DNA of 64,000 bases from Aegilops tauschii subsp. strangulata. Taxonomy: Eukaryota > Streptophyta > Magnoliopsida > Poales > Poaceae. Location of the stretch: contig NC_053040.3 in NCBI RefSeq assembly GCF_002575655.3, positions 152,211,148 through 152,275,147 of the forward strand. The letters run 5' to 3'. This document shows positions 1-12,625 of the stretch, piece by piece. Under the pieces are notes generated by a model that saw nothing but the letters and a program-made list of their open reading frames with translations, searched no databases and was not told where the DNA came from. The stretch's first letter is position 1; every line of letters begins with the position of its first letter. The position numbers and the translations under genes are program-made.

Positions 1-297
1 CCCCCTACCTCGTGCCTTCCTGGTTGATGTCTTGACGTAGGGTCCAAGTCCTCTGGATCACGTTCATTCCAAAAATGACGTTCCCGAAGGTTTCATTCCG
101 TTTGGACTCCGTTTGATATTCTTTTTCTACGAAACTCTGAAATAGGCAAAAAAACAACAATTCTGGGCTGGGCCTCCGGTTAATAGGTTAGTCCCAAAGA
201 TAATATAAAATTGTATAATAAAGCCCAATAATGTCCAAAATAGAATATAATATAGCATGGAACAATAAAAAATTATAGATACGTTGGAGACGTATCA
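1..297 (-). repeat. Element A 3' LTR, first 297 bp only
   Basis: On the minus strand the LTR begins TGATACGTCTCC at position 297 and continues off the left edge. It repeats 5074-5370 closely. About 1.26 kb of this LTR should lie outside the window. Confidence 0.9.
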
Positions 298-3124
298 AGC
301 ATCCCCAAGCTTAATTCCTGCTCGTCCTCGAGTAGGTAAATGATAAAAACAGAATTTTTGATGTGGAATGCTACTTAGCATAATTTCAATGTAATTCTTC
401 TTATTGTGGCACGAATGTTCAGATTTAATATGATTCAAGATAAAAGTTTAATATTGACATAAAAACAATAATACTTCAAGCATGCTAACCAAGCAATTAT
501 GTCTTATCAAAATAACATAGCCAAAGCAAGTTATCCCTACAAAATCATATAGTCTGGCTATGCTCCATATTCCCCACACAAAATATTCATATCATGTACA
601 ACCTCGGTTTTAGCCAAGCAATTGGTTCATACTTTTTAACGCGCTTCAGCCTTTTCAACTCTTATGCAATACATGAGCGCAAGCCATGGATATAGCACTA
701 TGGTGGAAATAGGTATAATGGTAGGGGTTATGTGGGAAGACAAAAAAGGAGAAAATCTCACATCAACGAGGCTAATCAACGGGCTATGGAGATGCCCGTC
801 AATTGATGTCAATGCAAGGAGTAGGGATTGCCATGCAACGGATGCACTAGAGCTATAAGTGTATGAAAGCTCAAACAAAAGAAACTAAGTGGGTGTGCAT
901 CCAACTTGCTTGCTCACGAAGACCTCGGGCATTTGAGAAAGCCCATCATTGGAATATACAAGCCAAGTTCTATAATGGAATTTCCCACTAGTATGTGAAA
1001 GGACAAAACGAGAGACTCTCTATCATGAAGATTACGGTGCCACTTTGAAGCACAAGTGTGGTAAAAGGATAGTAACATTGTCCCTTCTCTCTTTTTCTCT
1101 TATTTTTTTATTTGTGCCTTTTCTCTTTTTTTATGGCCTCTTTTTTTTCCTTTTTTTCGTCCGGAGTCTCATCCCGACTTGTGGGGGAATCATAGTCTCC
1201 ATCATCCTTTCCTCAGTTGGGACAATGCTCTAATAATGATGATCATCACACTTTTATTTACTTACAACTCATGAATTACAACTCAATACTTAGAACAAAA
1301 TATGACTATGTGGATGCCTCCGGCGGTCTACCGGGATATGCAATGAATCAAGAGTGACATGTATGAAAGAATTATGAATGGTGGCTTTGCCACAAATACA
1401 ATGTCAACTACATGATCATGCAAAGCAATATGACAATGATGGAGCGTGTCATGATAAACGAAACGATGGAAAGTTGCATGGCAATATATCTCGGAATGGC
1501 TATGGAAATGCCATAATAGGTAGGTATGGTGGCTGTTTTGAGGAAGATATAAGGAGGTTTATGTGTGGTAGAGCGTATCATATCACGGGGTTTGGATGCA
1601 CCGGCGAAGTTTGCATCAACTCTCAAGGTGAGAAAGGGCAATGCACGGTACCGAAGAGGCTAGAAAATTGCGGAAAGGTAAGTGTGCGTATAATACATGG
1701 ACTCACATTAGTCATAAATAACTCATATACTTATTGCAAAAAATTATTAGCCCTCGAAGTAAAGTACTACTACACATGCTCATAGGGGAAGGGTTGGTAG
1801 GAGTTAACCATCGCGCGATCCCGACCGCCACACAAAGGATGACAATCAATAAATACCTCATGCTCCGACTTTGTTACATAACGGTTCACCATATGTGCAT
1901 GCTACGGGAATCACAAACTCCAACACAAGTATTTTTCAATTCCACAATTACTCAACTAGCACAACTATGATATTACCACATTTATATCTCAAAACAATTA
2001 TCAAGCATCAAATTTCTCATGATATTATAATTAAAGCAAATTGCCATGATATTTCAAGACTCTCAAAATAATATAAGTGAATCATGAGAGATCAATAGTT
2101 TCTATAAAACAAATCTACCGCCATGCTCTAAAAGATATAAGTGAAGCACTAGAGCAAAAACTATATAACTCAAAAGATATAAGTGAAGCACATAGAGTAT
2201 TCTAACAATTTCCGAATCATGTGTGTCTCTCTCAAAAGGTGTGTACAACAAGAATGATTGTGGCAAACTAACAAATAAAGACTCAAATAATACAAGACGC
2301 TCCAAGCAAAACACATATCATGTGGTGAATAAAAATATAGCTCCAAGTAAAGTTACCGATGGAAGTAGACGAAAGAGGGGATGCCTTCCGGGGCATCCCC
2401 AAGCTTTGGCTTTTTGGTGTCCTTAGATTATATTGGGGTGCCATGGGCATCCCCAAGCTTAGGCTCTTTCCACTCCTTGTTCCATAATCCATCAAATCTT
2501 TTACCCAAAACTTGAAAACTTCACGACACAAAACTTAACAGAAAATCTCGTGAGCTCCGTTAGCGAAAGAAAAGAAAACACCACTTCAAGGTACTGTAAT
2601 GAACTCATTATTTGTTTATATTGGTGTTAAACCTACTGTATTCCAACTTCTTTATGGTTTATAAGCTATTTTACTAGCCATAGATTCATCAAAATAAGCA
2701 AACAACACACGAAAAACAGAATCTGTCAAAAACAGAACAGTCTGTAGTAATCTGTAACTAACGCAAACTTCTGGAACTCCAAAAATTCAGCCAAAATAGG
2801 AAGACCTATACAATTTGTTTATTGATCAGAAGCAATTGGAATCAATATTTTATCACGTTCTGGTGATTTTTAACAATTATTTTCATGAACAGAAAGTTTC
2901 TGGAATTTTCAGCAAGATCAAATAACTATCATCCAAGAAGATCCTATAGGTTAAACTTGGCACAAACACTAATTAAAACATAATAACACATCTAACAAGA
3001 GGCTAGATCAAATATTTATTCCTAAACAGAAGCAAAAAGCAAAAAACAAAAAACAAAATTGGGTTGCCTCCCAACAAGCGCTATCGTTTAACGCCCCTAG
3101 CTAGGCATAAAAGCAAGGATAGAT
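298..3124 (-). other. Element A 3' untranslated internal region
   Basis: No supported gene here. This stretch lies between the gag-like frame and the 3' LTR and matches, in opposite orientation, 9814-12625 of element B. The minus-strand end next to the LTR reads AAGCTTGGGGATGC, the polypurine-tract position. Small open frames in this interval (for example 1378-1785) have no coding character and fall within the shared noncoding sequence. Confidence 0.8.
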
Positions 3125-3622
3125 CTAGGTATTGCCATCTTTGGTGAGCAAATTCTTAATGGAGTTATGCTCGGCGATCCTTTGATCTAAAGCATCCAGC
3201 CGCTTATTGCAAAGCGTAATCAGATTATTCATGTGGTTGATATTCCCATCAATACTTTTAAGAGGTTCAACAATTTTTTGTAATTCACATAATTTCTCTA
3301 GAATTTGAGTCTCTTCTTGGGTAAGGGATGATCCTTTTTGTAGGGGGAGTACTCCCACTATCCCCTCTATGATTTCATAGGCGAAGCCAGGATCAATATC
3401 AATAAAACTACCTTTGGCGGAAAAATCGAGGAGTTGTCTATGGGGCAAGGTTAGCCCAACATAAAAATTGCGAAGCAAGATTTTGAAATCTCCCTCTATA
3501 TTGCAACTACGATAAGATTCGAGCATCCTAAACCAAGCATCTTTTAAATTTTCCCCTTGTCTTTGCTTGAAGTGGAGGACTCCAAAGTTGGGAGACGAAG
3601 GGATGAAGACCGAGCTAGCCAT
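3125..3622 (-). CDS. Short gag-like protein of element A
   Basis: The open frame runs 3793-3125, but its first codons lie in the primer site, so I take the internal Met at 3622 (MASSVFIPSSPNF...) as the likely start, giving about 166 residues. A gag-like segment (LLRNFYVGL then LLDFSAKGSF, roughly residues 45-75) resembles the gag of Athila-type elements, and the C-terminal part looks helical. The last residues KDGNT and the sequence after the stop are shared with the gag-protease frame of element B. It lacks the protease and the large middle of B's gag, so it is a shortened, non-autonomous version. Whether it makes functional capsid protein is unknown. Confidence 0.6.
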   Translation of the reverse strand: MASSVFIPSSPNFGVLHFKQRQGENLKDAWFRMLESYRSCNIEGDFKILLRNFYVGLTLPHRQLLDFSAKGSFIDIDPGFAYEIIEGIVGVLPLQKGSSLTQEETQILEKLCELQKIVEPLKSIDGNINHMNNLITLCNKRLDALDQRIAEHNSIKNLLTKDGNT

Positions 3623-3783
3623 AACGACGAAACAAGCGGAAAAGAGGCGAACGGAAAAGAGAGGGCGAATAAAACGGCAAGGGTGAAGTGGGGGAGAGGA
3701 AAACGAGAGGCAAATGGCAAATAATGTAATGCAGGAGATAAGGGTTTGTGATGGGTACTTGGTATGTTGACTTTTGCATAGAC

Positions 3784-3801
3784 TCCCCGGCAACGGCGCC
3801 A
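3784..3801 (-). other. Primer binding site of element A (tRNA-Asp type)
   Basis: The minus strand reads TGGCGCCGTTGCCGGGGA, complementary to the 3' end of plant tRNA-Asp, the primer typical of Athila-lineage elements. It begins 11 nt after the LTR end. Confidence 0.85.
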
Positions 3802-3812
3802 GAAATCCTTCT

Positions 3813-5370
3813 TGCTACCTCTTGAGCACTGCGTTGGTTTTCCCTTGAAGAGGAAAGGGTGATGCAGTAAAGCAGCGTAAGTATTTCCCTCAGTTTTTGA
3901 GAACCAAGGTATCAATCCAGTAGGAGGCCACGCACGAATCCCTCGCACCTACACAAACAAATAAATCCTCGCAACCAACGCAATAAAGGGGTTGTCAATC
4001 CCTTCACGGTCACTTACGAGAGTGAGATCTGATAGATATGATAAGATAATATTTTTGGTATTTTTATAATAAAGATGCAAAGTAAAATAAAAGGCAATGA
4101 AAATAGCTAAGTGTTGGAAGATTAATATGATGGAAAATAGACCCGGGGGCCATAGGTTTCACTAGTGGCTTCTCTCGAGAGCATAAGTATTACGGCGGGT
4201 GAACAAATTACTGTTGAGCAATTGACAGAATTGAGAATAGTTATGAGAATATCTAGGTATGATCATGTATATAGGCATCACGTCCGCGACAAGTAGACCG
4301 ACTCCTGCCTGCATCTACTACTATTACTCCACACATCGACCGCTATCCAGCATGCATCTAGAGTATTAAGTTCAAAAGAACAGAGTAACACTTTAAGTAA
4401 GATGACATGATGTAGAGGGATAAGCTCATGCAATATGATATAACCCCATCTTGTTATCCTCGATGGCAACAATACAATACGTGCCTTGCTGCCCCTACTG
4501 TCACTAGGAAAGGACACCGCAAGATTGAACCCAAAGCTAAGCACTTCTCCCATTGCAAGAAAGATCAATCTAGTAGGCCAAACCAAACTGATAATTCGAA
4601 GAGACTTGCAAAGATAACCAATCATACATAAAAGAATTCAGAGAAGATTCAAATATTGTTCATAGATAAACTTGATCATAAACCCACAATTCATCGGTCT
4701 CAACAAACACACCGCAAAAGAAGATTACATCGAATAGATCTCCACAAGAGAGGGGGAGAACATTGTATTGAGATCCAAAAAGAGAGAAGAAACCATCTAG
4801 CTAATAACTATGGACCCGAAGGTCTGAGGTAAACTACTCACACATCATCGGAGAGGCTATGGTGTTGATGTAGAAGCCCTCCGTGATCGATGCCCCCTCC
4901 GACGGAGCTCCAAAAAAGGCCCCAAGATGGGATCTCACAGGTACAGAAGGTTGCGGCGGTGGAATTAGGTTTTTGGCTCCGTATCTAGTAGTTTGGGGGT
5001 ACGTAGGTATATATAGGAGGAAGAAGTACGTCGGTGGAGCAACATGGGCCCCACGAGGGTGGAGGGCGCGCCCCCCTACCTCGTGCCTTCCTGGTTGATG
5101 TCTTGACGTAGGGTCCAAGTCCTCTGGATCACGTTCGTTCCAAAAATCACGTCCCGAAGGTTTCATTCCGTTTGGACTCTGTTTGATATTCTTTTTCTGC
5201 GAAACTCTGAAATAGGCAAAAAAAAACCAGCAATTCTGGGTTGGGCCTCCGGTTAATAGGTTAGTCCCAAAAATAATATAAAAGTGTATAATAAAGCCCA
5301 ATAATGTCCAAAACAGAATATAATATAGCATGGAACAATAAAAAATTATAGATACGTTGGAGACGTATCA
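3813..5370 (-). repeat. Element A 5' LTR (1558 bp)
   Basis: Bounded by TG...CA on the minus strand (TGATACGTCTCC at 5370, ...GGTAGCA at 3813). It holds a GC-rich hairpin near 5049-5090 and a minus-strand TATATATA at 5009-5016, probably the promoter. It matches the plus-strand LTR of element B at 12626-14194. Confidence 0.9.
5009..5016 (-). promoter_or_regulatory. TATA box candidate in LTR of element A
   Basis: A TATATATA sequence lies just downstream (minus strand) of a GC-rich hairpin carrying GGCGCGCC. The same arrangement occurs at 12926-12990 in element B. Transcription start was not determined. Confidence 0.5.
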
Positions 5371-5670
5371 CAATTTCTCAAGGAAGAGGGGCTGCGCAAA
5401 GCGGCCATTGAGGAGAGAAGAGCACGCGCCGCTGAAAACAAAGCCATGTCCAAGTTGCTCGCCGAAGAGAACAAGATCATGTCAATGAACTGCAATGACA
5501 TGGACGACCTCACCAAGACATGGCATGATATGGCAAGGAGAGAAATCTTGAAGAGGAGAATGGTTGCGTCGGCCGGTGCGTGTTACAGTTCCGGAGATGT
5601 TTTCTCTGCTCCATCTGGTGGCAACGTCGATGATTTCGGTGCGGTAGTTGGAACAAGCGCCTTAGGTGGA
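5371..5670 (+). pseudogene. PIF/Harbinger ORF1 (Myb/NAM-associated type), C-terminal part, left of solo LTR
   Basis: The frame is open from 5371 (QFLKEEGLRKAAIEERRA...) to 5670, with no true start here because gypsy A removed or separated the N-terminus. The pattern 'K.AMSKLLAEENKIM' followed by 'MDDLTKTWHDMARREIL' is the C-terminal, coiled-coil-rich region of the Myb/trihelix partner proteins of plant PIF/Harbinger transposons, often labelled NAM-associated in databases. The last codons are Gly-rich. The solo LTR at 5671 interrupts the frame. If the 5-bp duplication is allowed for, the frame continues at 7404 and ends at a TGA at 7449-7451. The protein would bind DNA at transposon ends together with the transposase; this copy is dead. 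Confidence 0.7.
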
Positions 5671-7398
5671 TGTTGAGGAATGTAGTAATTTCAAAATTTT
5701 CCTACGCACACGCAAGATCATGGTGATGCATAGCAACGAGAGGGGAGAGTGTTGTCCACGTACCCTCGTAGACCGAAAGCGGAAGCGTTATGACAACACG
5801 GTTTATGTAGTCGTACATCTTCACGATCGACCGATCCTAGTACCGAACGTACGGCACCTCCGCGATCTGCACACGTTTAGCTCGGCGATGCCCCGCGAAC
5901 TCACGATCCTGTAGAGCTTTGAGGGAGAGCTTCGTCAGCATGACGGCGTGATGACGGTGATGATGAAGCTACCGGCGCAAGGGCTTCGTCTAAGCACTAC
6001 GACGATATGACCGAGGTGGATTATGGTGGAGGGGGGCACCGCACATGGCTAAGAGATCAATGATCAACTTGTGTGTCTATGGGGTGCCCCCCTCCCCCGT
6101 ATATAAAGGAGTGGAGGAGGAGGAGAGGGCCTTCCTCCTAGGCGCGCCCCAAGGGGAGTCCTACTCCCATCGGGAGTAGGATCCCCCATTCCATGTAGTA
6201 GGAGTAGGAGAGAAGGAAGGAGGAGAGAGGGAGAAGGAAAAAGGGGGCGCCGCCCCCCTTCCTAGTCCAATTTGGACTAGAGGGGGAGGGGGGCGCGGCC
6301 TGCCCTGGCCACCCCTCTCTCTCTCCACTAAGACCCATTAACTCCCCGGGGGGTTCCGGTAACCCCCCGGTACTCCGGTATATGTCCAAACTCACTCGGA
6401 ACCCTTCTGATATCCAAACATAGTCATCCAATATATCGATCTTTATGTCTCGACCATTTCGAGACTCCTCATCATGTCCGTGATCATATCCGGGACTCCG
6501 AACCACCTTCGGTACATCAAAACACATAAACTCATAATACCGATCGTCACCGAACGTTAAAGGTGCGGACCCTATGGGTTCGAGAACTATGTAGACATGA
6601 CCGAGACACGTCTTCGGTCAATAACCAATAGCAGAACCTGGATGCTCATATTGGCTCCTACATATTCTACAAAGATCTTTATCGGTCAAACCGCATAACA
6701 ACATACGTTGTTCCCTTTGTCATCGGTATGTTACTTGCCCGAGATTCGATCGTCGGTATCTCAATACCTAGTTCAATCTCGTTACCGGCAAGTCTCTTTA
6801 CTCCTTCCGTAATGCATCATCCCGCAACTAACTCATTAGTCGCATTGCTTGCAAGGCTTATAGTGATGTGCATTACCTAGAGGGCCCAGAGATACCTCTC
6901 CGACAATCGGAGTGACAAGTCCTAATCTCGATCTATGCCAACTCAACAAGTACCATCGGAGACACTTGTAGAGCACCTTTATAATCACCCAGTTACGTTG
7001 TGACGTTTGGTAGAACACAAAGTGTTCCTCCGGTATTCGGGAGTTGCATAATCTCATAGTCACAGGAACATGTATAAGTCATGAAGAAAGCAATAGCAAT
7101 ATACTAAACGATCAAGTGCTAAGCTAACAGAGTGGGTCAAGTCAATCACATCATTCTCTAATGATGTGATCCCGTTAATCAAATGACAACTCATGTCTAT
7201 GGTTAGGAAACATAACCATCTTTGATTCAACGAGCTAGTCAAGTAGAGGCATACTAGTGACACTTTGTTTGTCTATGTATTCACACATGTACTAAGTTTC
7301 CGGTTAATACAATTCTAGCATGAATAATAAACATTTATCATGATATAAGGAAATATAAATAACAACTTTATTATTGCCTCTAGGGCATATTTCCTTCA
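5671..7398 (-). mobile_element. Angela/WIS-type Copia solo LTR, TSD GTGGA
   Basis: A single LTR of 1728 bp, minus orientation. On the minus strand it starts TGAAGGAAATATGCCC at 7398 and ends ...CCTCAACA at 5671. It is flanked by GTGGA at 5666-5670 and 7399-7403, a perfect 5-bp target duplication, so this is a solo LTR formed by LTR-LTR recombination and not a fragment. A minus-strand TATATA promoter element lies at about 6099-6108. It matches both LTRs of element D. Confidence 0.95.
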
Positions 7399-7740
7399 GT
7401 GGATTCGGTGGTGGCGATGAACTTCAAGATGGACTCAATGGCGCGGAGTGAAGATCTACCAAGATGATGCCGGACATGGGCGTCACTTTTGCAAGGCCCT
7501 TTTTTGCGTTTGTCCTACTAAACTTGGCTTTTATTTGCGCGTAAACTGTGTTATGTTGTTTTAAATTTGAACTTATTTGTGGGAACCTATGTCAAATGCG
7601 AGAATTGGGAGTTTTCTGTTTGCGGGTCGACGCGCCGGTGACTGAGCAGACCCCGCAAAAGCTGACCCGCAAAAAAGTATATTCCACAAATATCCTTTTA
7701 TACGGGTCCGTTTGGGGGGTCTGCATGTGCAGCCGTCCGA
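7399..7740 (+). mobile_element. Harbinger fragment, copy 1 (ORF1 end and 3' region)
   Basis: This continues the element interrupted by the solo LTR. The ORF1 frame ends at TGA 7449-7451, followed by 3' noncoding sequence with GCAGACCCCGCAAA-type subterminal motifs. At 7740 the match with 15096-15436 stops abruptly and gag sequence of element B begins, so the right end of this copy is lost. Confidence 0.75.
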
Positions 7741-9813
7741 TATAATACTAAATTGTGTGACTTCACCAATACCAACAACAATGATTTTCTTAGCACTCCA
7801 ATTGCTCCTCTTACCGATACTGAATCTTGTGAAATTAATGCTGCTTTGTTGAATCTTGTTATGAAAGATCAATTCGCCGGCCTTCCTAGTGAAGATGCCG
7901 CTACCCATCTAAATAGCTTCGTTGATTTGTGTGATATGCAAAATAAGAAAGATGTGGACAATGATATTGTTAAATTGAAGCTATTTCCTTTTTCACTTAG
8001 AGATCGTGCTAAAGTTTGGTTTTCGTCTTTGCCTAAAAACAGTATTGATTCATGGAATAAGTACAAAGATGCTTTTATCTCTAAGTATTTTCCTCCCGCT
8101 AAGATCATCTCTCTTAGAAACAATATTATGAATTTTAAGCAACTTGATCATGAGCATGTTGCACAAGCTTGGGACAGGATGAAATTAATGATACGTAATT
8201 GCCCTACACATGGTTTGAATCTTTGGATGACTATACAAATTTTTTATGCTAGATTGAATTTTGCTTCTAGAAATCTTTTAGATTCGGCCGCGGGAGGCAT
8301 TTTTATGGAAATCACTTTAGGAGAAGCTACTAAACTCCTAGATAATATTATGGTTAATTATTCTCAATGGCACACCGAAAGATCTACTAGTAAAAAAGTG
8401 CATGCGATAGAAGAAATTAATGTTTTGAGTGGAAAGATGGATGAACTTATGAAATTGTTTGCTAATAAGAGCGTTACTTCTGATCCCAATGATATGCCTT
8501 TGTCTACTTTTATTGATAACAATAATGAATCTATGGATGTGAATTTTGTTGGTAGGAACAATTTTCGTAACAACGCGTATAGAGGAAACTTTAATCCTAG
8601 GCCGTTCCCTAGTAATTCCTCTAATAATTATGGTAATTCCTACAACAATTCTTATGGAAATTTTAATAAGATGCCCTCTGAATTTGAGACTAGTGTTAAG
8701 GAGTTTATGAATTCGCAAAAGAATTTCAATGCTTTGCTTGAAGAAAAATTGCTTAAGGTTGATGAATTGGCTAGGAACGTTGATAGAATTTCTCTTGATG
8801 TTGATTCTTTGAAACTTAGATCTATTCCACCTAAGCATGATATCAATGAGTCTCTCAAAGCCATGAGAATTTCCATTGATGAGTGCAAAGAAAGAACTAC
8901 TAGGATGCGTGCTAAGAAAGATTGCTTTGTGAAAGCGTGTTCTTCTAGTTTCTATGAAAATAAAGATGAAGATCTAAAAGTTATTGATGTGTCTCCTGTT
9001 AAATCTTTGTTTTGCAATATGAATCTTGATAATGATGGGACTGAATATGAGCCACCTTTACCTAGAAGGCGTTCCAAAAATTCGGAGTCTTTAGATCTTG
9101 ATGCAAAAATTGGGGAAAGTGAGATTGAAGAGATCAAAACTCTAGATATTAATGAACCCACTATTTTGGATTTCAAGGAATTTAATTATGATAATTGCTC
9201 TTTGATAGATTGTATTTCCTTGTTGCAATCCGTGCTAAATTCTCCTCATGCTTATAGTCAAAATAAAGCTTTTACTAAACATATCGTTGATGCTTTAATG
9301 CAATCTTATGAAGAAAAACTTGAGTTGGAAGTCTCTATCCCTAGAAAACTTTATGATGAGTGGGAACCTACTATTAAAATTAAAATTAAAGATCATGAAT
9401 GCTATGCTTTGTGTGATTTGGGTGCTAGTGTTTCCACGATTCCAAAAACTTTGTGTGATTTGTTAAGTTTCCGCGAGTTTGATGATTGCTCTTTAAACTT
9501 ACACCTTGCGGATTCCACTATTAAAAAACCTATGGGAAGAATTAATGATGTTCTTATTGTTGCAAATAGGAATTATGTGCCCGTAGATTTTATTGTTCTT
9601 GATATAGATTGCAATCCTTCATGTCCTATTATTCTTGGCAGACCTTTCCTTTCAACGATTGGTGCAATCATTGATATGAAGGAAGGGAATATTAGATTCC
9701 AATTTACGTTAAGGAAAGACATGGAACACTTACCTAGAAATAAAATTAAATTACCTTATGAATCTATTATGAGAGCCACTTATGGATTGCCTTCCAAAGA
9801 TGGCAATACCTAG
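7741..9813 (+). pseudogene. gag-protease of element B, N-terminally truncated
   Basis: Frame of about 690 codons, open to the left through the junction at 7740, with no genuine start codon (the first apparent Met is a TTG at 7753). Residues 1-230 carry the retrotransposon gag fold (KVWFSSLPKNSIDSW, then FISKYFPP and FYARLNF). An Asn-rich linker follows near residues 255-310. The C-terminal 170 residues are an aspartic protease with the active-site motif CDLGASVSTIP and the later IILGRPFL element. No zinc knuckle was seen. The frame ends in KDGNT, as in element A. It encodes capsid and protease only, a non-autonomous layout. No internal stop is visible. Confidence 0.85.
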
Positions 9814-12625
9814 ATCTATTCGTGTTTTTATGCCTAGCTAGGGGCGTTAAACGATAGCGCTTGTTGGGAGGCAACCCAATTTTATTTTAATTTTTTTTGC
9901 TTTTTGCTTATGTTTAGGAATAAATATTTGATCTAGCCTCTGGTTAGATTTGTTTTTATGTTTTAATTAGTGTTTGTACCAAGTTAAACCTATAGGAACT
10001 TCTTGGATGATAGTTATTTGGTCTTGCTGAAAATTCCAGAAACTTTCTGTTCACGAAAATAATTGTTAAAAATTACCAGAACCTGATATAATATTGATTC
10101 CAATTGGAGCAGATCAATAAACAAATTATTTAGGTCGTCCTATTTTTCCTGAATTTGTGGAGTTCCAGAAGTTTGCGTTAGTTACAGATTACTACAGACT
10201 GTTCTGTTTTTGACAGATTCTGTTTTTCGTGTGTTGTTTGCTTATTTTGATGAATCTATGGCTACTAAAATAGTTTATAAACCATAGAGAAGTTGTAATA
10301 CAGTAGGTTTAACACCAATATAAATAAAGAATGAGTTCATTACAGTACCTTGAAGTGGTGTTTTGTTTTCTTTCGCTAACGGAGCTCACGAGATTTTCTG
10401 TTAAGTTTTGTGTTGTGAAGTTTTCAAGTTTTGGGTAAAAGATTTGATGGATTATGGAACAAGGAGTGGAAAGATCCTAAGGTGGGGATTCCCATGGCAC
10501 CCCAAGATAATCTAAGGACACCAAAAAGCCAAAGCTTGGGGATGCCCCGGAAGGCATCCCCTCTTTCGTCTACTTCCATCGGTAACTTTACTTGGAGCTA
10601 TATTTTTATTCACCACATGAGATGTGTTTTGCTTGGAGCATCTTGTATGATTTGAGTCTTTGCTTTTTTAGTTTACCACAATCATCCTTGCTGTACACAC
10701 CTTTTGAGAGAGACACACATGATTCGGAATTTATTAGAATACTCTATGTGCTTCACTTATATCTTGTGAGCTATATAGTTTTTGCTCTTGTGCTTCACTT
10801 ATATTTTTTTGAGCACGGTGGTGGATTTGTTTTATAGAAACTATTGTGCTCATGCTTCACTTATATTATTTTGAGAGTCCTACAAAACAGCATGGTAATT
10901 TTCTTAAATTGAGAAATTAGTTCTAAAGTAATAGGCATCCAAGATTAGTAAAAATTATCTTATGAGTGTGTTGAATACTATGAGAAGTTTGATGCTTGAT
11001 AATTGTTTTGAGATATGAAGATGGTGATATTAGAGTCATGCTAGTTGAGTAGTTGTGGATTTGAGGAATACTTGTGTTAAAGTTTGTGATTCCCGTAGCA
11101 TGCACGTATGGTGAACCGTTATGTGATGAAGTCGGAGCATGATTTATTTATTGATTGTCTTCCTTATGAGTGGCGGTCGGGGACGAGCGATGGTCTTTTC
11201 CTACCAATCTATCCTCCTAGGAGCATGCGCGTAATACTTTTCTTTGATAACTTGTAGATTTTTGCAATAAATATATGAGTTCTTTATGACTAATATTGAG
11301 TCCATGGATTATACGCACTCTCTTCCTTCCACCATTGCTAGCCTCTCTAATACCACACACTTTTCGCCGGTATCATACACCCACCATATACTTTCCTCAA
11401 AACATCCACCATACCTACCTATTATGGCATTTCCATAGCCATTCTGAGATATATTGCCATGCAACTTACCACTGTTCCGTTTACTATGACATGCTCCATC
11501 ATTGTCATATTGCTTCGCATGATCATGTAGTTGACATCGTATTTGTGGCAAAGCCACCATTCATAATTCTTTCATACATGTCACTCTTGATTCATTGCAT
11601 ATCCCGGTACACCGTCGGAGGCATTCACATAGTCATATTTTGTTCTAAGTATTGAGTTGTAATTGTTGAGTTGTAAGTAAATAAAAGTGTGATGATCATC
11701 ATTTTTAGAGCATTGTCTCAAGTGAGGAAAGGATGATGGAGACTATGATTCCCCCACAAGTCGGGATGAGACTCTGAAAAAAAGAGGCCATAAAAAAGGA
11801 GAAAAGGCCCAAACAAAAAAATGAGAGAAAAAGAGAGAAGGGACAATGTTACTATCCTTTTACCACACTTGTGCTTCAAAGTAGCACCATGATCTTCATG
11901 ATAGAGAGTCTCCTATGATATCACTTTCATATACTAGTGGGAATTTTTCATTATAGAACTTGGCTTGTATATTCCAATGATGGGCTTCCTCAAAATGCCC
12001 TAGGTCTTCGTGAGCAAGCGAGTTGGATGCACACCCACTTAGTTTCTTTTGTTGAGCTTTCATATACTTATAGCTCTAGTGCATCCGTTGCATGGCAATC
12101 CCTACTCACTCACATTGATATCTATTGATGGGCATCTCCATAGCCCGTTGATACGCCTAGTTGATGTGACACTATCTTCTCCCTTTTTTGTCTTCTCCAC
12201 AACCACCATTCTATTCCACATATAGTGCTATGTCCATGGCTCACGCTCATGTATTGCGTGAAGATTGAAAAAGTTTGAGAACACCAAAAGTATGAAACAA
12301 TTGCTTGGCTTGTCATCGGGGTTGTGCATGATTTAAATACTTAGTGTGGTGAAGATAGAGCATAGCCAGACTATATGATTTTGTAGGGATAACTTTCTTT
12401 GGCCATGTTATTTTGAGAAGACATAATTGCTTTGTTAGTATGCTTGAAGTATTATTATTTTTATGTCAATATTAAACTTTTGTCTTGAATCTTTCGGATC
12501 TGAATATTCATACCACAATTAAGAGAATTACATTGAAAATTATGCCAAGTAGCATTCCACATCAAAATTTCTGTTTTTATCATTTACCTACTCGAGGACG
12601 AGCAACAATTAGGCTTGGGGATGCT
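9814..12625 (+). other. Element B 3' untranslated internal region
   Basis: Noncoding, 2.8 kb, homologous in inverted orientation to 298-3124 of element A. Starts with GGGAGGCAACCCAAT shortly after the gag stop, a motif shared by related families. Ends in GCTTGGGGATGCT immediately before the LTR (polypurine tract position). I see no coding region in it. Confidence 0.8.

Larger units (their letters stand above)
1..5370 (-). mobile_element. Gypsy element A, Athila-like, non-autonomous, 3' LTR cut by window edge
   Basis: LTR retrotransposon read on the minus strand. The 5' LTR is 3813-5370, a tRNA-Asp primer site follows at 3784-3801, a short gag-like frame is at 3125-3622, and a long 3' untranslated region leads to the start of the 3' LTR at 297. 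LTR sequence 1-297 matches 5074-5370 with about ten differences by eye. No reverse transcriptase or integrase is present, so it must rely on a related autonomous element for movement. The primer site and LTR style place it among the Athila-like Gypsy families of Triticeae; I do not assign a family name. It sits inside a Harbinger ORF1, and CAATT after 5370 should be one half of its target duplication. Confidence 0.88.

Noticed and set aside
4278..4631. Paired open frames on both strands (4278-4625 minus, 4428-4631 plus), also present inverted at 13366-13719
   Set aside because: They lie inside the LTRs of A and B and are just long stop-free stretches of LTR sequence; no domain, and the same in both copies because the LTRs are homologous.
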